Shown here: positions 49,001 through 59,285 of the stretch, in pieces | Position numbering within the stretch: the stretch's first letter is position 1 | How the letters are laid out: every line of letters starts with the position of its first letter | Assembly: GCF_022458985.1 (NCBI RefSeq) | Contig: NC_061771.1 | Span: 33,292,117 to 33,356,116, forward strand | Source: Mugil cephalus | Taxonomy: Eukaryota; Chordata; Actinopteri; Mugiliformes; Mugilidae | Length of the DNA stretch: 64,000 nt | Direction: 5' to 3' | The notes under the pieces: model-generated | Seen by the model: only the letters and a program-made list of their open reading frames with translations | The model's database searches: none | Told to the model about the DNA's origin: nothing | Program-made: the position numbers and the translations under genes

Positions 49001-52000
49001 AAATATAAGAATTATACCACATCCATCATCATTTATAATTTATTTGTAGAGTTTTAACAGCAGACTCATGACACCCCCTGAATTATCTGAAGCCACATTA
49101 AAAGAAGTATTCGTTTGAGATTGAACTCTCTGATCCACATTTACCTTTATAGCTGAGGCAGCGTTTGGTTTGCGGTCCTGTGGTGGGAACATTCATCCGT
49201 TAAATACGCTCACTCTGTTTCTAGGTAAACTTTCTCATCAACTCTGTTCACGAATGAGTTCCTTAGAACTCAAACTAAGACTCATCAGGTCGTAGGTTTA
49301 CATTTACAGGTGACTTCTTTTTAAATAATGTTCAGAACCTTTTCCTTTGTGTTTTGCTTTAAACTCCTTCAAACATGTGACCGACCAGAGGGTCTGACCT
49401 GGGCTGGAGGATGAAGGGGGAAAATTACACGGGCGACATCATATGAAAGTTTTCAGTAAAAGTAACGGCTGCTCCAAAAAGTCCCACGAGCAAAACTGTT
49501 CCAGTCAGAGCCGTGGACCCAGAACTCAACTAATCATTAAATGTGAACATTTATCATCTACTTGTTCTTCTTTGCTCTAAAGCAAAGAGGAACATTTGGA
49601 GTTATTTATATGTTATCATGGTATTATTATGGTCTGGCCCCTTGTAAACTAACTGGTGTAGAGGAAGAGACCATGTTATTCAGTGCTGCTGGATGTGTGT
49701 CTGTTTTAAACTATTTAAAGGAAGGAAGCAGAGGATGAGCCCATGTAGACTTTAAAGAGGTTTTGTTTTAGGGGGTGTGTTTGTTCAGACCTTCTCCAGG
49801 ACCTGGGGCTCCTCCATCAGGCTGCGGTTCAGGTCGCTGCGGGCGTACATGCTGAAGTCCTCCACCATCATCTTATCGATCAGCTTCTCCAGCTCACACA
49901 GCTGGGAGCCCAGATGTCTGAGGAACCCAACACAAAGGAACAGGACGTCAGGACTGGAGCAGGTGCACTTTCAGATCTACTTCCTGCACTGAGGCCACAG
50001 CTTTGGACAACAACATGTTTCTAACGTTATGAAGTTGTCCTCCATTACTAATCATGTAGCTCTGTGCTACTCCTCTATAGCATGTTAGCTGCAGGTTAGA
50101 CTCTACATCTGGTATCTGGACCATCATCAGACTCTACATCTGGTACCTGGACCATCGTCAGACTCTACATTTGGTATCTGGACCATCATCAGACTCTACA
50201 TTTGGTATCTGGACCATCATCAGACTCTACATCTGGTATCTGGACCATCGTCAGACTCTACATCTGGTATCTGCACCATCGTCAGACTCTACATCTGGTA
50301 TCTGGACCATCGTCAGACTCTACATCTGGTATCTGCACCATCGTCAGACTCTACATCTGGTATCTGCACCATCGTCAGACTCTACATCTGGTATCTGGAC
50401 CATCGTCAGACTCTACATCTGGTATCTGGACCATCGTCAGACTCTACATCTGGTATCTGGACCATCGTCAGACTCTACATCTGGTATCTGGACCATCGTC
50501 AGACTCTACATCTGGTATCTGGACCATCGTCAGACTCTACATCTGGTATCTGCACCATCGTCAGACTCTACATCTGGTATCTGCACCATCGTCAGACTCT
50601 ACATCTGGTATCTGCACCATCGTCAGACTCTACATCTGGTATCTGGACCATCGTCAGACTCTACATCTGGTATCTGGACCATCATCAGACTCTACATCTG
50701 GTACCTGCACCATCATCAGACTCTACATCTGGTATCTGGACCATCGTCAGACTCTACATCTGGTATCTGGACCATCGTCAGACTCTACATCTGGTATCTG
50801 GACCATCGTCAGACTCTACATCTGGTATCTGGACCATCATCAGACTCTACATCTGGTATCTGGACCATCATCAAACTCTACATCTGGTATCTGGACCATC
50901 ATCAGACTCTACATCTGGTACCTGCACCATCATCAGACTCTACATCTGGTGCCTGGACCAGCAGACGTCCCCTCACCTGAAGCTGTGGATTCCCTGCAGC
51001 TCCTGCTGCAGCACCTCCTTGGTGGTGGAGATCAGCTCCAGTGCTCCAACAAACTCTGAGGTGGAGAGCAGCAGCTGCACGGTCGGCTGTGTCTGGTGCA
51101 CCGCGGCCATCAGCTTCAGCTTGTTGTGCAACTTGACGCAGTTGTTGCGAGTCAGAGCCGTGCGAAGGGCCCGGAGAGGCCCCTGGCACATGACCCGGTC
51201 CATGGCTGCCGTCCGGCCCCGTAGGACGGCCACGGCCCGCTGGGTCTCCTGGAGCTGGTCCTGGAGCTCGTGCTGCGAGGACATGGCGTGGAAGAAGGCC
51301 TCGGAGCGCAGAGATATCTGGCGAGCTATGCTCACCTCCACCACGTCCAGGTAGTGACTCAGCTGGAGGGCAGCGTGAACACGTCTGTTAGCTTGAAATA
51401 CATTTTCCTCTTTGCTTACAATCAGCTCAAATAACTATCCTCAGCCAATAATAATTATTACCAACAATGAATGGATTGGAACGAATCCTTTACACCAAAT
51501 ATTCCCTCGTTTCAACTTTAACTGAGAATTTTTTGTCACTTTCCTCTGATTTATTCCCTTATTTGTTCGTTAACTGGAAACATTTTAGAAGTTTGTTCAA
51601 ATTAATGTTGAAATAAATTCAGTTTTATTTTGTTTATTGAAAACACTGACAGATGCAGAATCGTTGCACTGTACATGTGTAATTCTACCATTTTAAATTA
51701 AGTGCACATTCAGACATAAAACCAACAATGCTCTGATGTTCCCTGTCTAATCTGATGCTTCAGGCTGAGGTGAAGGCCTCCTCTGTTCACCTTCTCCTGC
51801 AGCAGTTTGGAGGAGGCCACGTCCCTGCTGCTTTTGCCCCCAGCGCTGTTGAAGTGTGACCAGGGCAGGACAGTGTTGAAGGTGGCTGGGTCCTCCAGAG
51901 CAAAGTCTGGCTTCAGGAATATCTGGAAATTCAAGACACAGACAAATAAACCGGACGGAGCAGTTAATGTGGTGGAACCAGAGGTAAAATAAAACATTCA

Positions 52001-55000
52001 GGTTGAACAATCCTGAACACGGACGTGTCTGACGCTGATGGACAGGAGCCTAAACTTAAAACCACACAGAATAAAGTGAAGCCGTGTTACCTTCGGGACT
52101 TGTTCCAGCTCCAGCTCAGCTCTGGATTTATCTGGAAGAAACAACAAAGGTTCTGGATCAGTCGTCTCATCATTATTGGATCGTTCACCATTACTCTGCT
52201 ATTGCACAGCTAAACATTTAATAACACTAGTTCACACTGATAATATGAGACAGGTTTGTTTGTCCCAATTAACACTTAAGACACTGCTCTCTGTCCACAA
52301 AGAACATGTGGGACAATGTTTGGTGGACAGATGAGACCAGAGTAGAACAGTTTGGTTTAAATGTTTGGAGATGAACCAACAACTAAAGGAGCTCATGGAC
52401 TCAACAACATGGACAAATGATCCATTTTCTAAATAAGCAGACAGTAATAATCTGTGTTTGACCTGGTTCTTTATTCACTGTCCACTTTCTGACACATCTG
52501 CTCATGTTTTAAATAACATTGATGTAGAAACGTCTGAGGCTCGTACATCGTGTGTATGTTTTCACTGGTCATTTAATGGCTAATGAGGCAGCAGGAAGGG
52601 AGTGAATAATTCAGACCGTGGTTGGTGGTGATACTGGAGACAGCGTCCACATCGTCTTTGTTGGGACAGATCGTCTTGCAGCGTTCGTGGATGCGCTCCC
52701 TCTAAAAATGAAATCATGTAAAGACAATAATAAATATATACGTGTATAATTGTTGGTGAGAATGAGGAAGCAACAGATTAATGTCTGAGAGCTGCTCTTC
52801 TGTCTCAGACATCGTCTTATTCATCATTCTGAATCATTCTGTTTGTTAAAACCTGACAAACACAAAGCGTCCCAGCTCCAGGCCACAAACAATAAATAAC
52901 GTTTATTTCCTTTAACAGCTACGCTCCTTGAAACGGAGCAGGTAATAAAACAATAAGGGCCGGCTCAATGTTTTAATGATATTATGTACATGTCTGTAAA
53001 GGGTCTCATTAACAGTCGTCTGGTTAAAATTTACATTCTATTTGTTCACTGCTCCTTCTAAACTTGTGCAGATTTAAATGTGTTGAACCCCGTCTCTTTT
53101 AACAGAGAAGCCTTCCTGTGCTGGTGATCAGACCCTGAGAGGAAGTCAGTTACTGGCTGGACTCTGAACTCTTCCATTAGTGTCGTCACATGACGCTCAG
53201 CTGACTGGACAGGCTGTAAACTCAGAGACTTACTTCTCTGAATCACCACATGAACAGGAATCAAACCCTCCGGTTGTGCAAAGCATCTCAAGACTATCTG
53301 AAATATTATTGACGCTACATGAATAAAAGTGAATGAAACTGGTCCTGTGTGAAATCTACAGTTAAATAACTAAATAACTTCATATTGATCCTGGGAGCAT
53401 TGTATTAAGACAGACGTGACTAAATCCTGCTACTAGAACCGTACGGATGATATGTGCGACACAGCTGCAGTAGCAGGACGACGTTGCCAAAGATTTAAGG
53501 ATCAATATTTCCTGCGTTAGACTGGAAGCTGTCACAGCCTAAACCGAACCAACAGGGTTCCTCTAATAGAAAGACTGAGCCGGAGCCGGTTACCTGAGCC
53601 ATCTCCTGCAGGTAGGGGCCGAACTGCTCCCTGGAGATGTTGGGGAGGTAGAAGGAGGGCATCACCTCCGTCTCTGCAAAGTCCAGCCCCCATGTCTTGG
53701 TGAAGAAGTCAGACTCCCGCTTGGCGAGGCGGGGGTCATTGAGGGCGGCGGGGAGGTTCACCTTGGAGCTGAACACCGTCCACCGGTCGTGCTCCTCCAC
53801 CACAGACGGGCCGTTGCACAGACCTCGGCCTTCACCTGCACCAACACGAGACAAGGCTCCGCTTTAACGTTTCATCTCTGTTAGGTGGGACTAAAGGCTA
53901 GCTCCAGCTAGGCTAGGCTAGCTCCAGCTAGGCTAGGCTAGCTCCAGCTAGGCTAGGCTAGCTCCAGGTAGACTAGCCTAGCTCCAGGTAGGCTAGGCTA
54001 GCTCCAGGTAGACTAGACTAGCTCCAGGTAGACTAGACTAGCTCCAGGTAGACTAGACTAGCTCCAGGTAGGCTAGGCTAGCTCCAGGTAGGCTAGGCTA
54101 GCTCCAGGTAGACTAGACTAGCTCCAGGTAGGCTAGGCTAGCTCCAGGTAGACTAGACTAGCTCCAGGTAGACTAGGCTAGCTCCAGGTAGGCTAGGCTA
54201 GCTCCAGGTAGGCTAAGCTAGCTCCAGGTAGGCTAAGCTAGCTCCAGGTAGGCTAAGCTAGCTCCAGGTAGACTAGCCTAGCTCCAGGTAGGCTAGCCTA
54301 GCTCCAGGTAGGCTAGCCTAGCTCCAGGTAGGCTAGACTAGCTCCAGGTAGGCTAGGCTAGCTCCAGGTAGGCTAAGCTAGCTCCAGGTAGGCTAAGCTA
54401 GCTCCAGGTAGGCTAGCCTAGCTCCAGGTAGGCTAGACTAGCTCCAGGTAGGCTAGACTAGCTCCAGGTAGGCTAGACTAGCTCCAGCTAGACCAGCTCC
54501 AGGTAGACTAGGCTAGCTCCAGGTAGACTAGGCTAGCTCCAGGTAGGCTAGGCTAGCTCCAGCTAGGCTATGCTAGCTCCAGGTAGGCTATGCTAGCTCC
54601 AGGTAGGCTAGCTCCACCAATAACAGCAGATAAGAGCTGGTAGGTAGCAGGGTATGTAGCTGGCTGTGTGATGTTACAGGTCACTGAGCTGCTATAGTGA
54701 CAACATTTAGATCATTGGTTCAATCAGATGACGACGATTATCGGGAAAATAACTTAACATTTACTGGTAATAAATGATTATTATGAACCTTTAATAACTA
54801 AACACTTACTATAATAAATGATTATTTTAAACCTCTGATTAATAACTCGTCGTTTACTGGTATATGATGAGTTATTATCAGAGTCGGATGTTTCCACAGA
54901 CTAAACATTTAACTGAGGACATGGTACTATGGGTGTAAGACGTGTATTTCCCACCGGTGGGCTCCTTGGGGCAGACGTCGGGCAGCGAGCGGACGGCTCG

Positions 55001-55105
55001 GCAGCGAGGCGAGGACGGATTACGCTCCAGATCCTTGTGGTAGATCCCATCTCGGCCTCCACCGCCGGGACGAGGCACTGGGGAGGAGCTGTGGCTGGAG
55101 GCCAT
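43004..55105 (-). CDS. vps54: vps54, GARP complex subunit, 22 coding exons
   Basis: Subunit of the Golgi-associated retrograde protein complex, which tethers endosome-derived vesicles at the trans-Golgi network. Coding exons in transcript order: 55105-54955, 53835-53594, 52701-52617, 52131-52091, 51922-51791, 51362-50977, 49917-49791, 48704-48597, 48513-48458, 47460-47364, 47284-46962, 46854-46725, 46552-46371, 46066-45954, 45828-45765, 45649-45544, 45009-44922, 44813-44692, 44612-44532, 44379-44272, 43561-43467, 43109-43004. All phases agree and give 980 aa (human 977). Landmarks: start MASSHSSSPVP; SLPDVCPKEPTG; the N-terminal coil region in the exon beginning LSHYLDVVEV; TVLLLIRIFLEYCQCV; and the tail NMTEIWEQKR. 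The Leu mutated in the mouse wobbler strain (L967Q) is kept at about residue 970. Several donors are weak (gtctga, gtccgt). Introns are loaded with minisatellites. Confidence 0.96.
43165..43447 (+). mobile_element. Deleted Tc1/mariner copy filling the last vps54 intron
   Basis: Left end CAGCCACAACATTATGACCA (43170-43189) is repeated inverted at the right end (43421-43439, ggtcataatgttgtggctg). Between them the plus strand keeps FCWET and GPGFIGVD, the transposase segment after the second catalytic Asp in a common fish Tc1 family. About 280 bp remain, so it is non-autonomous. It ends about 20 bp from the exon 22-coding donor of vps54 (43466). Confidence 0.85.
43860..44225. repeat. AT-rich repeat with TGATT-type tail, possible retroposon 3' end
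   Basis: A stretch ending gaataaagtttgattgaa is followed by degenerate TCTGATTTAATGTGAGCTGA units to about 44225. The poly(A)-signal-like end plus short tandem tail resembles the 3' end of a fish retroposon. Family unresolved. Confidence 0.5.
45090..45540. repeat. CTACTACTGGAGCCACTG-type array in vps54 intron 16
   Basis: Triplet-based array of CTACTACTGGAGCCA(C/G)TG. Because units are multiples of three, frames on both strands stay open (LLLLEPLQP, SSSSSGCSG, PVVAVAP) but are artefacts. It abuts the weak donor of the exon ending at 45544. Confidence 0.94.
46612..46722. repeat. GGAGGT/GGGGGAGG purine tract in vps54 intron 12
   Basis: G-rich purine run on the plus strand, C/T-rich on the vps54 sense strand, directly next to the exon 46854-46725 donor. 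Confidence 0.88.
47540..47634 (-). pseudogene. vps54: Decayed duplicate of vps54 exon 11 (pseudo-exon 10b)
   Basis: Upstream of true exon 11 (47460-47364), the same acceptor and exon start recur: cctcag then GCTTGCTGACCAGATGCGTC from 47626, followed by a partly deleted copy of the remaining exon down to about 47540. The copy lacks several short blocks and the original donor. Its reading frame diverges after MRLMTF. The acceptor is intact, so it could act as a decoy splice site. Confidence 0.8.
47640..47990. repeat. 32-bp minisatellite in vps54 intron 10
   Basis: About eleven copies of a unit with AACTGGTAGACACGTCCTCC and AGCCATGTCA. The same unit text also stands beside the true exon 11 acceptor at about 47480-47518, so the array appears to derive from the duplicated exon 11 flank. 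Confidence 0.92.
48705..49790 (-). other. vps54: vps54 intron 7, no separate gene
   Basis: AT-rich, non-repetitive 1.1-kb intron. Nothing further recognised. Confidence 0.6.
50095..50955. repeat. 31-bp minisatellite in vps54 intron 6
   Basis: About 27 copies of ACTCTACATCTGGTATCTGG plus ACCATCGTCAG, variation mainly at G/C and A/G sites. As 31 is not a multiple of three, translation cycles through all frames, which yields two spurious plus-strand frames of 269 and 285 codons. It ends about 25 bases before the exon with donor at 50976. Confidence 0.96.
52295..52400 (+). mobile_element. Tc1/mariner transposase relic in vps54 intron 3
   Basis: Plus strand reads WWTDETRVEQFGLNVW, matching the conserved segment around the second catalytic Asp of Tc1/mariner transposases. 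Flanks are too decayed to set ends. Confidence 0.65.
53885..54612. repeat. 20-bp minisatellite in vps54 intron 1 (first intron after the start exon)
   Basis: About 36 copies of GCTAGCTCCAGGTAGGCTAG variants. The 20-bp register holds without a slip from about 53.9 to 54.48 kb, then shifts. Each unit has the GCTAGC palindrome. It starts about 50 bases from the exon 53835-53594 acceptor. Confidence 0.96.
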
Positions 55106-55119
55106 GGCATTGGGACTAG
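55106..55119 (-). other. vps54: vps54 5'UTR part of the start-codon exon
   Basis: Acceptor gtttgtttccag precedes exon sequence starting at 55119, giving 14 non-coding bases before the ATG at 55105. The ATG was chosen by match to the family start MASSHSSSPVP. Confidence 0.75.
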
Positions 55120-57541
55120 CTGGAAACAAACCCAAAACAACCTGGTGTCAGCTACGGCCCATCACACCGTCCGGTTATACACAGGATTATAGTGAACACA
55201 ACACTGACACCTGCACTGCACTGATTCTATCTAGAAATGTGTTTTTAAAGTCCTCCAGGTCCTAGTTTATATCCACAAGTAGTTTAACAAGTCATCTAGA
55301 CCCGTAGAGCTCAGAGAACACGTGTCATCTGAGCATCTTCTTTGGGTTTAAAGGAGTTTAAAGAGTTTGAATAGAAACTGACTGAACTTGACTCTGTTAA
55401 TGACTAATGTCCATTAACGTCTAGATACTGACCTGTACTCTTTCTCCTTGTTCACTTCTTATTCGCTCTAAACCAAACAGAAACACCTGGAGTTGTCGCT
55501 GATTAATGTCGTTCACTTTTTCACGCTAACTGCCTCAGAATAGCAGCAACTGTTCACTCAACAGTAACCGAGCAAGAGCCACGCAACCACTGAATGACAC
55601 TGAATGCCACACTACTCACACTCATGGTTGTAACATCAACCAAAAACACTGAGCTCCCACAGTGCACTGCAGCACATATTCTCCTTGTTATCGAGTATTT
55701 AATTCAAATAGATTTTATTTGACTTCATTAGTTTTTCAGATATAATTCTAAATTTGAATTTATGCTGATCTTGTTACATTATAATAAAATGTGTTTCATT
55801 TTTTGTTGCTCAAAATATACGTCACGTGTCCCCTGAACACATCATTTTATACGTTATATATTCCCAACGTTTGCACATTTTATGTTTACATTTTTTTTGT
55901 TTAGGTTTTGCATCGTAACAATGACTCAAAATAAGAAAAATGAACATTAAACAACATAAACATAAAAACGAGAGGCATGTTCAGAGCACACTCGTTTAAA
56001 TCACAGCAACACAAAAAAAAGAATCCATTTTCATTTCAAACGTCCCATATTGATTTTTGTTTCTAACGAGAGGATGCAGGAAATGAGCAGGCTGGACCAC
56101 GGTGTTAATGGAAAAAATGAACTTCCTTCATCACATCAATAAAACCGAACTGATAAATGAGAAGAGCTGCACAAAACAAGACTACGAGCAAAACACAAAA
56201 CTAGAGGTGAACTAATGTAGAAACACCAGGAACCACAGGTAAACAGAGAGATATCTAGAATAAATTATATCAAACCAGGATCTGATAAAATTTATCAGGT
56301 TTATCAGTTTATCAGCTGCTGAATGAAGCAGCCATAAGAATAAAACCAGAGAGAGGACACGTCTGACTTCATGAACTCTTCTTTACTTCCTGTTTGTAGC
56401 CTGAGAGTAGAGACACGAGGCTGAGGAGGTGTCAGCTGATCCCATCACACTGATTAAAGGATTAGAGGACAGGTCTGTCTCATCACAACAAACACACAAA
56501 AGCATAAAGTTCAGTCCCTTCAGAATCTGGCTCTGAGAACCAGCGAGGCCGTCCCCCGTCCCCCGTCCTCCGTCCCTCCGTCCTCCGTCCTCTGAGACCT
56601 CTGTCGGGTCAGAATGGAAACAATCGACCCGTTTAGATTTCATTACTCGTTATTTCTGCAGGTTAAACACATAACGAGTTGTTTGCTGTTCATTCCAAAC
56701 ACAGTATTAATTCTATGTGGAGTTACTTGTCTCTGGCTGAGCTGACTCTTATGTCTCTGCAGTCCTGTCCTCACACATCATTCAAGAGTTAGCCTCCAAA
56801 TATTCTGACAAGAAACACGGGGCCACTTTTCCTGGTCCCGGGGGACATGCACCTAACAATTAAAGGACGGGATTACTGGACTGGACATTTAAATGGATTG
56901 TACGTTTATATGGATTGTACGTTTCCCATGATGCATCCTGGAAAACACCAACATCAGCCCACCTGTCAGACATGAGTCTAAATGACAGAACACACCAGAG
57001 AACAACAACCTGCATGACTCCAGCTAGAACACGAGCTCACAGCTGAGACGTCCTCGTCCATCCTGGTTCAGTTTCATGATCAACACTAAAGTGATGTTTA
57101 CAGCGCGGATGAAGCTGGAAACCAGACCTGTGTGTGTGCAAGGTGCTGGACATTAGCATCAATGACTGACTCAAGTAATGAGGAACTAGTGTGAATCAGC
57201 CATGTATCTGTAATACGCTGGATAAATGTTTGTATATTTAGCCATGTAAGTTAAATCTATCTACATTTAATGTGCTCTAATCACTGACTGGCACAAATCC
57301 ACGTTTAGATTTTTAATAAACAAACTTCAAACTTCAACCATTAAGCTTAAATAAATAGTTAAAACGAGAACATGTTAATTGTTCATTGAATTATCATTAC
57401 TGTAACTAATAACTGAGGCTAAGACCTGAGACCTGTTAGCTGTTAGCCACATTAGCTCAGAGGCTAGCGCGTTAGCTCCATTAGCTCGGAGACTATCGCG
57501 TTATTAGCCACATTAGCTCAGAGGTGTGTGTGTGCGTCTAC
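55120..57541 (-). other. vps54: Long first vps54 intron, no gene
   Basis: AT-rich around 55.7-56.3 kb. A TCCCATGATGC string near 56926 resembles half of a ZNF143 site. CCGTCCTCCGTCC repeats near 56.55-56.6 kb. No coding signal. Confidence 0.6.
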
Positions 57542-57990
57542 CTGTTGTGTGAAGCACAGCAGCCAGAGCGTCTCCTCTCCACCATCACAGGAACCAATAA
57601 AGTACACAGACGCCGGCACGGACACCGGTGTTACACGGCTACACACACCGGTGCAGGAGGTAGCTCCGCCGGTACAGGAAGTAGGTAGAGACACCGGTAC
57701 AAACACAGTAGCTCCGGTCCAGAAGGAAGCTCCGGTCCAGCCGCCGCTAGAGCACGTAGCTCCGCCGGTGTTACGCCGCTACAGCCACTGATAGAGCCGG
57801 TAGATCCGCCGGTGTTACACGGGTACAGCTGCTGGTAGAGCCGGTAGCTCCGATCCTGAAGGTAGCTCCTGTCCAGCCGCCATCTTGCACCCCTGACCTG
57901 GGAGGGAGGAGCTGGAGCCGCCGCTTCTTCTACGTTCCTGGTTGTTTCAGACCACGAAGCTCCGCGCCGCCCCCTGGTGGCCTCAACCGG
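57542..57990 (-). promoter_or_regulatory. vps54: vps54 promoter and non-coding first exon with a YY1 motif and a uORF
   Basis: CpG-rich block. CAAGATGGCGGC on the vps54 strand (57887-57876) is a strong YY1 match of the type found just downstream of housekeeping start sites. The donor ACAACAG|gtagac at 57542/57541 would end the non-coding exon. If transcription starts above 57883, the ATG inside the YY1 site opens a 22-codon upstream frame (57883-57815, start MAAGQEL). Degenerate CCGGTAGCTCCG repeats fill the exon. Confidence 0.55.
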
Positions 57991-58269
57991 AACTGCACGG
58001 CTACATTATATTACATTTATATTACAGCAATACTAATATTACACACTATTATACTAAGTATTAGACCCCAGCTACATTTATATTATATTATATTATATTA
58101 TATTATACATTGTTAGACCCATAAACTGTTATAAATACTGTTTCCTTTCAATTGCTTGTCAAAAACCAACACTTTCATTTTTGTTTTACTATAGTTACGC
58201 TCAGATTCAGATTCAAATTCAGATTCAGACTCAGATCCAGAAGAGATAGTTCAGTTACACATGAAAAGT

Positions 58270-58318
<49 letters not shown>

Positions 58319-58435
58319 TAAGCAAAAATATACGAGGTCTGCATTTGAACAAATTTGTACAAAGAAACAGAAATAGAAGTAAATACACAGTATATATATA
58401 GAGAGGATGAAGGACAAGGTGTGATTCAGCGTCTT
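57991..58435. other. Spacer between vps54 promoter and peli1 3' end
   Basis: AT-rich with (TATTA)n near 58.08-58.11 kb, ATTCAGATTC units near 58.2 kb and (AAT)n at about 58268-58316. No gene. Confidence 0.6.
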
Positions 58436-59285
58436 TTTATTGTTTGCAGTTGGTGTAAAATCAGAGGCAACAAACCTGACAGATTATCTGGAGACAAACA
58501 GAGTTGAATGATCAATGGTACAGATACAGATCAAGGTGGGTTCTGATGGGATTAACCATAACATTAACCATAACCCGAACATTAACCCTAACATTAGCCC
58601 TAACATTAGCCCTCACCTGAACATTAGCCCTAACGTTAACCCGATTAATCACCTCATGCTGGCGCTAAAGGGAAGGTCAGGAAGGCATACCGCCCCCCTC
58701 CCTCCAGGGTGTAGGAGGATCCAGTCTGGACCTTTAATGAAGTCACAGTAGAGCAGCATGCAACGTTTCCCAGATGAACTTCTGTTACGCTCCAGTACAG
58801 AGCTTTCACTAAGACTGTGGTCATAAAAAAATACAATTTATTCTTTAGTCAAAGACGTCCCCTGATTTCTGAAAAAAACTACAAAAACAATCCTGGAGTC
58901 TGAGCCACAGTTCAACATTTCTTTGATCATTTTCCCAGAGAAAAGCTTCTGAAGCAAAGGTCCAGAGAGTCCCAGATGGGAGGAGAACCCGGGAGGAGAA
59001 CCCGGATGGAGAACCCGGGAGGAGAACCCGGGAGGAGAACCTGGGTGGAGAACCCGGGAGGAGACGGTCTGGTCTCTAAGGCAACGTGAGGCAGTGATTA
59101 GTCCAGAATAAATAAGACGGGTGACGGGGAGTCAGCCCAACAAACATGACACCAACCACAGTTAAATTAAGTTAGTCCTGAGATAGACTGGAGACCTGTC
59201 CAGGGTCCAGACCCCCACAACCCCCCCCACCCCCTCCTGAGATAGACTGGAGACCTGTCCAGGGTCCAGACCCCCCCAGCCCCGT
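58436..59285 (-). other. peli1: peli1 3'UTR (provisional) with poly(A) signals
   Basis: Minus-strand AATAAA occurs at 58842-58837 and at 58441-58436, so the 3'UTR is about 0.45 or 0.85 kb. It contains AACCCTAACATTAGCC repeats (58.55-58.63 kb), GGAGGAGAACCCGG repeats (58.98-59.06 kb) and a duplicated segment with TGAGATAGACTGGAGACCTG (59.18 and 59.24 kb). Confidence 0.5.

Noticed and set aside
50171-51059. Plus-strand frames of 269 and 285 codons
   Set aside because: Product of a 31-bp repeat cycling through three frames; lies in a vps54 intron and runs antisense into a real vps54 exon.
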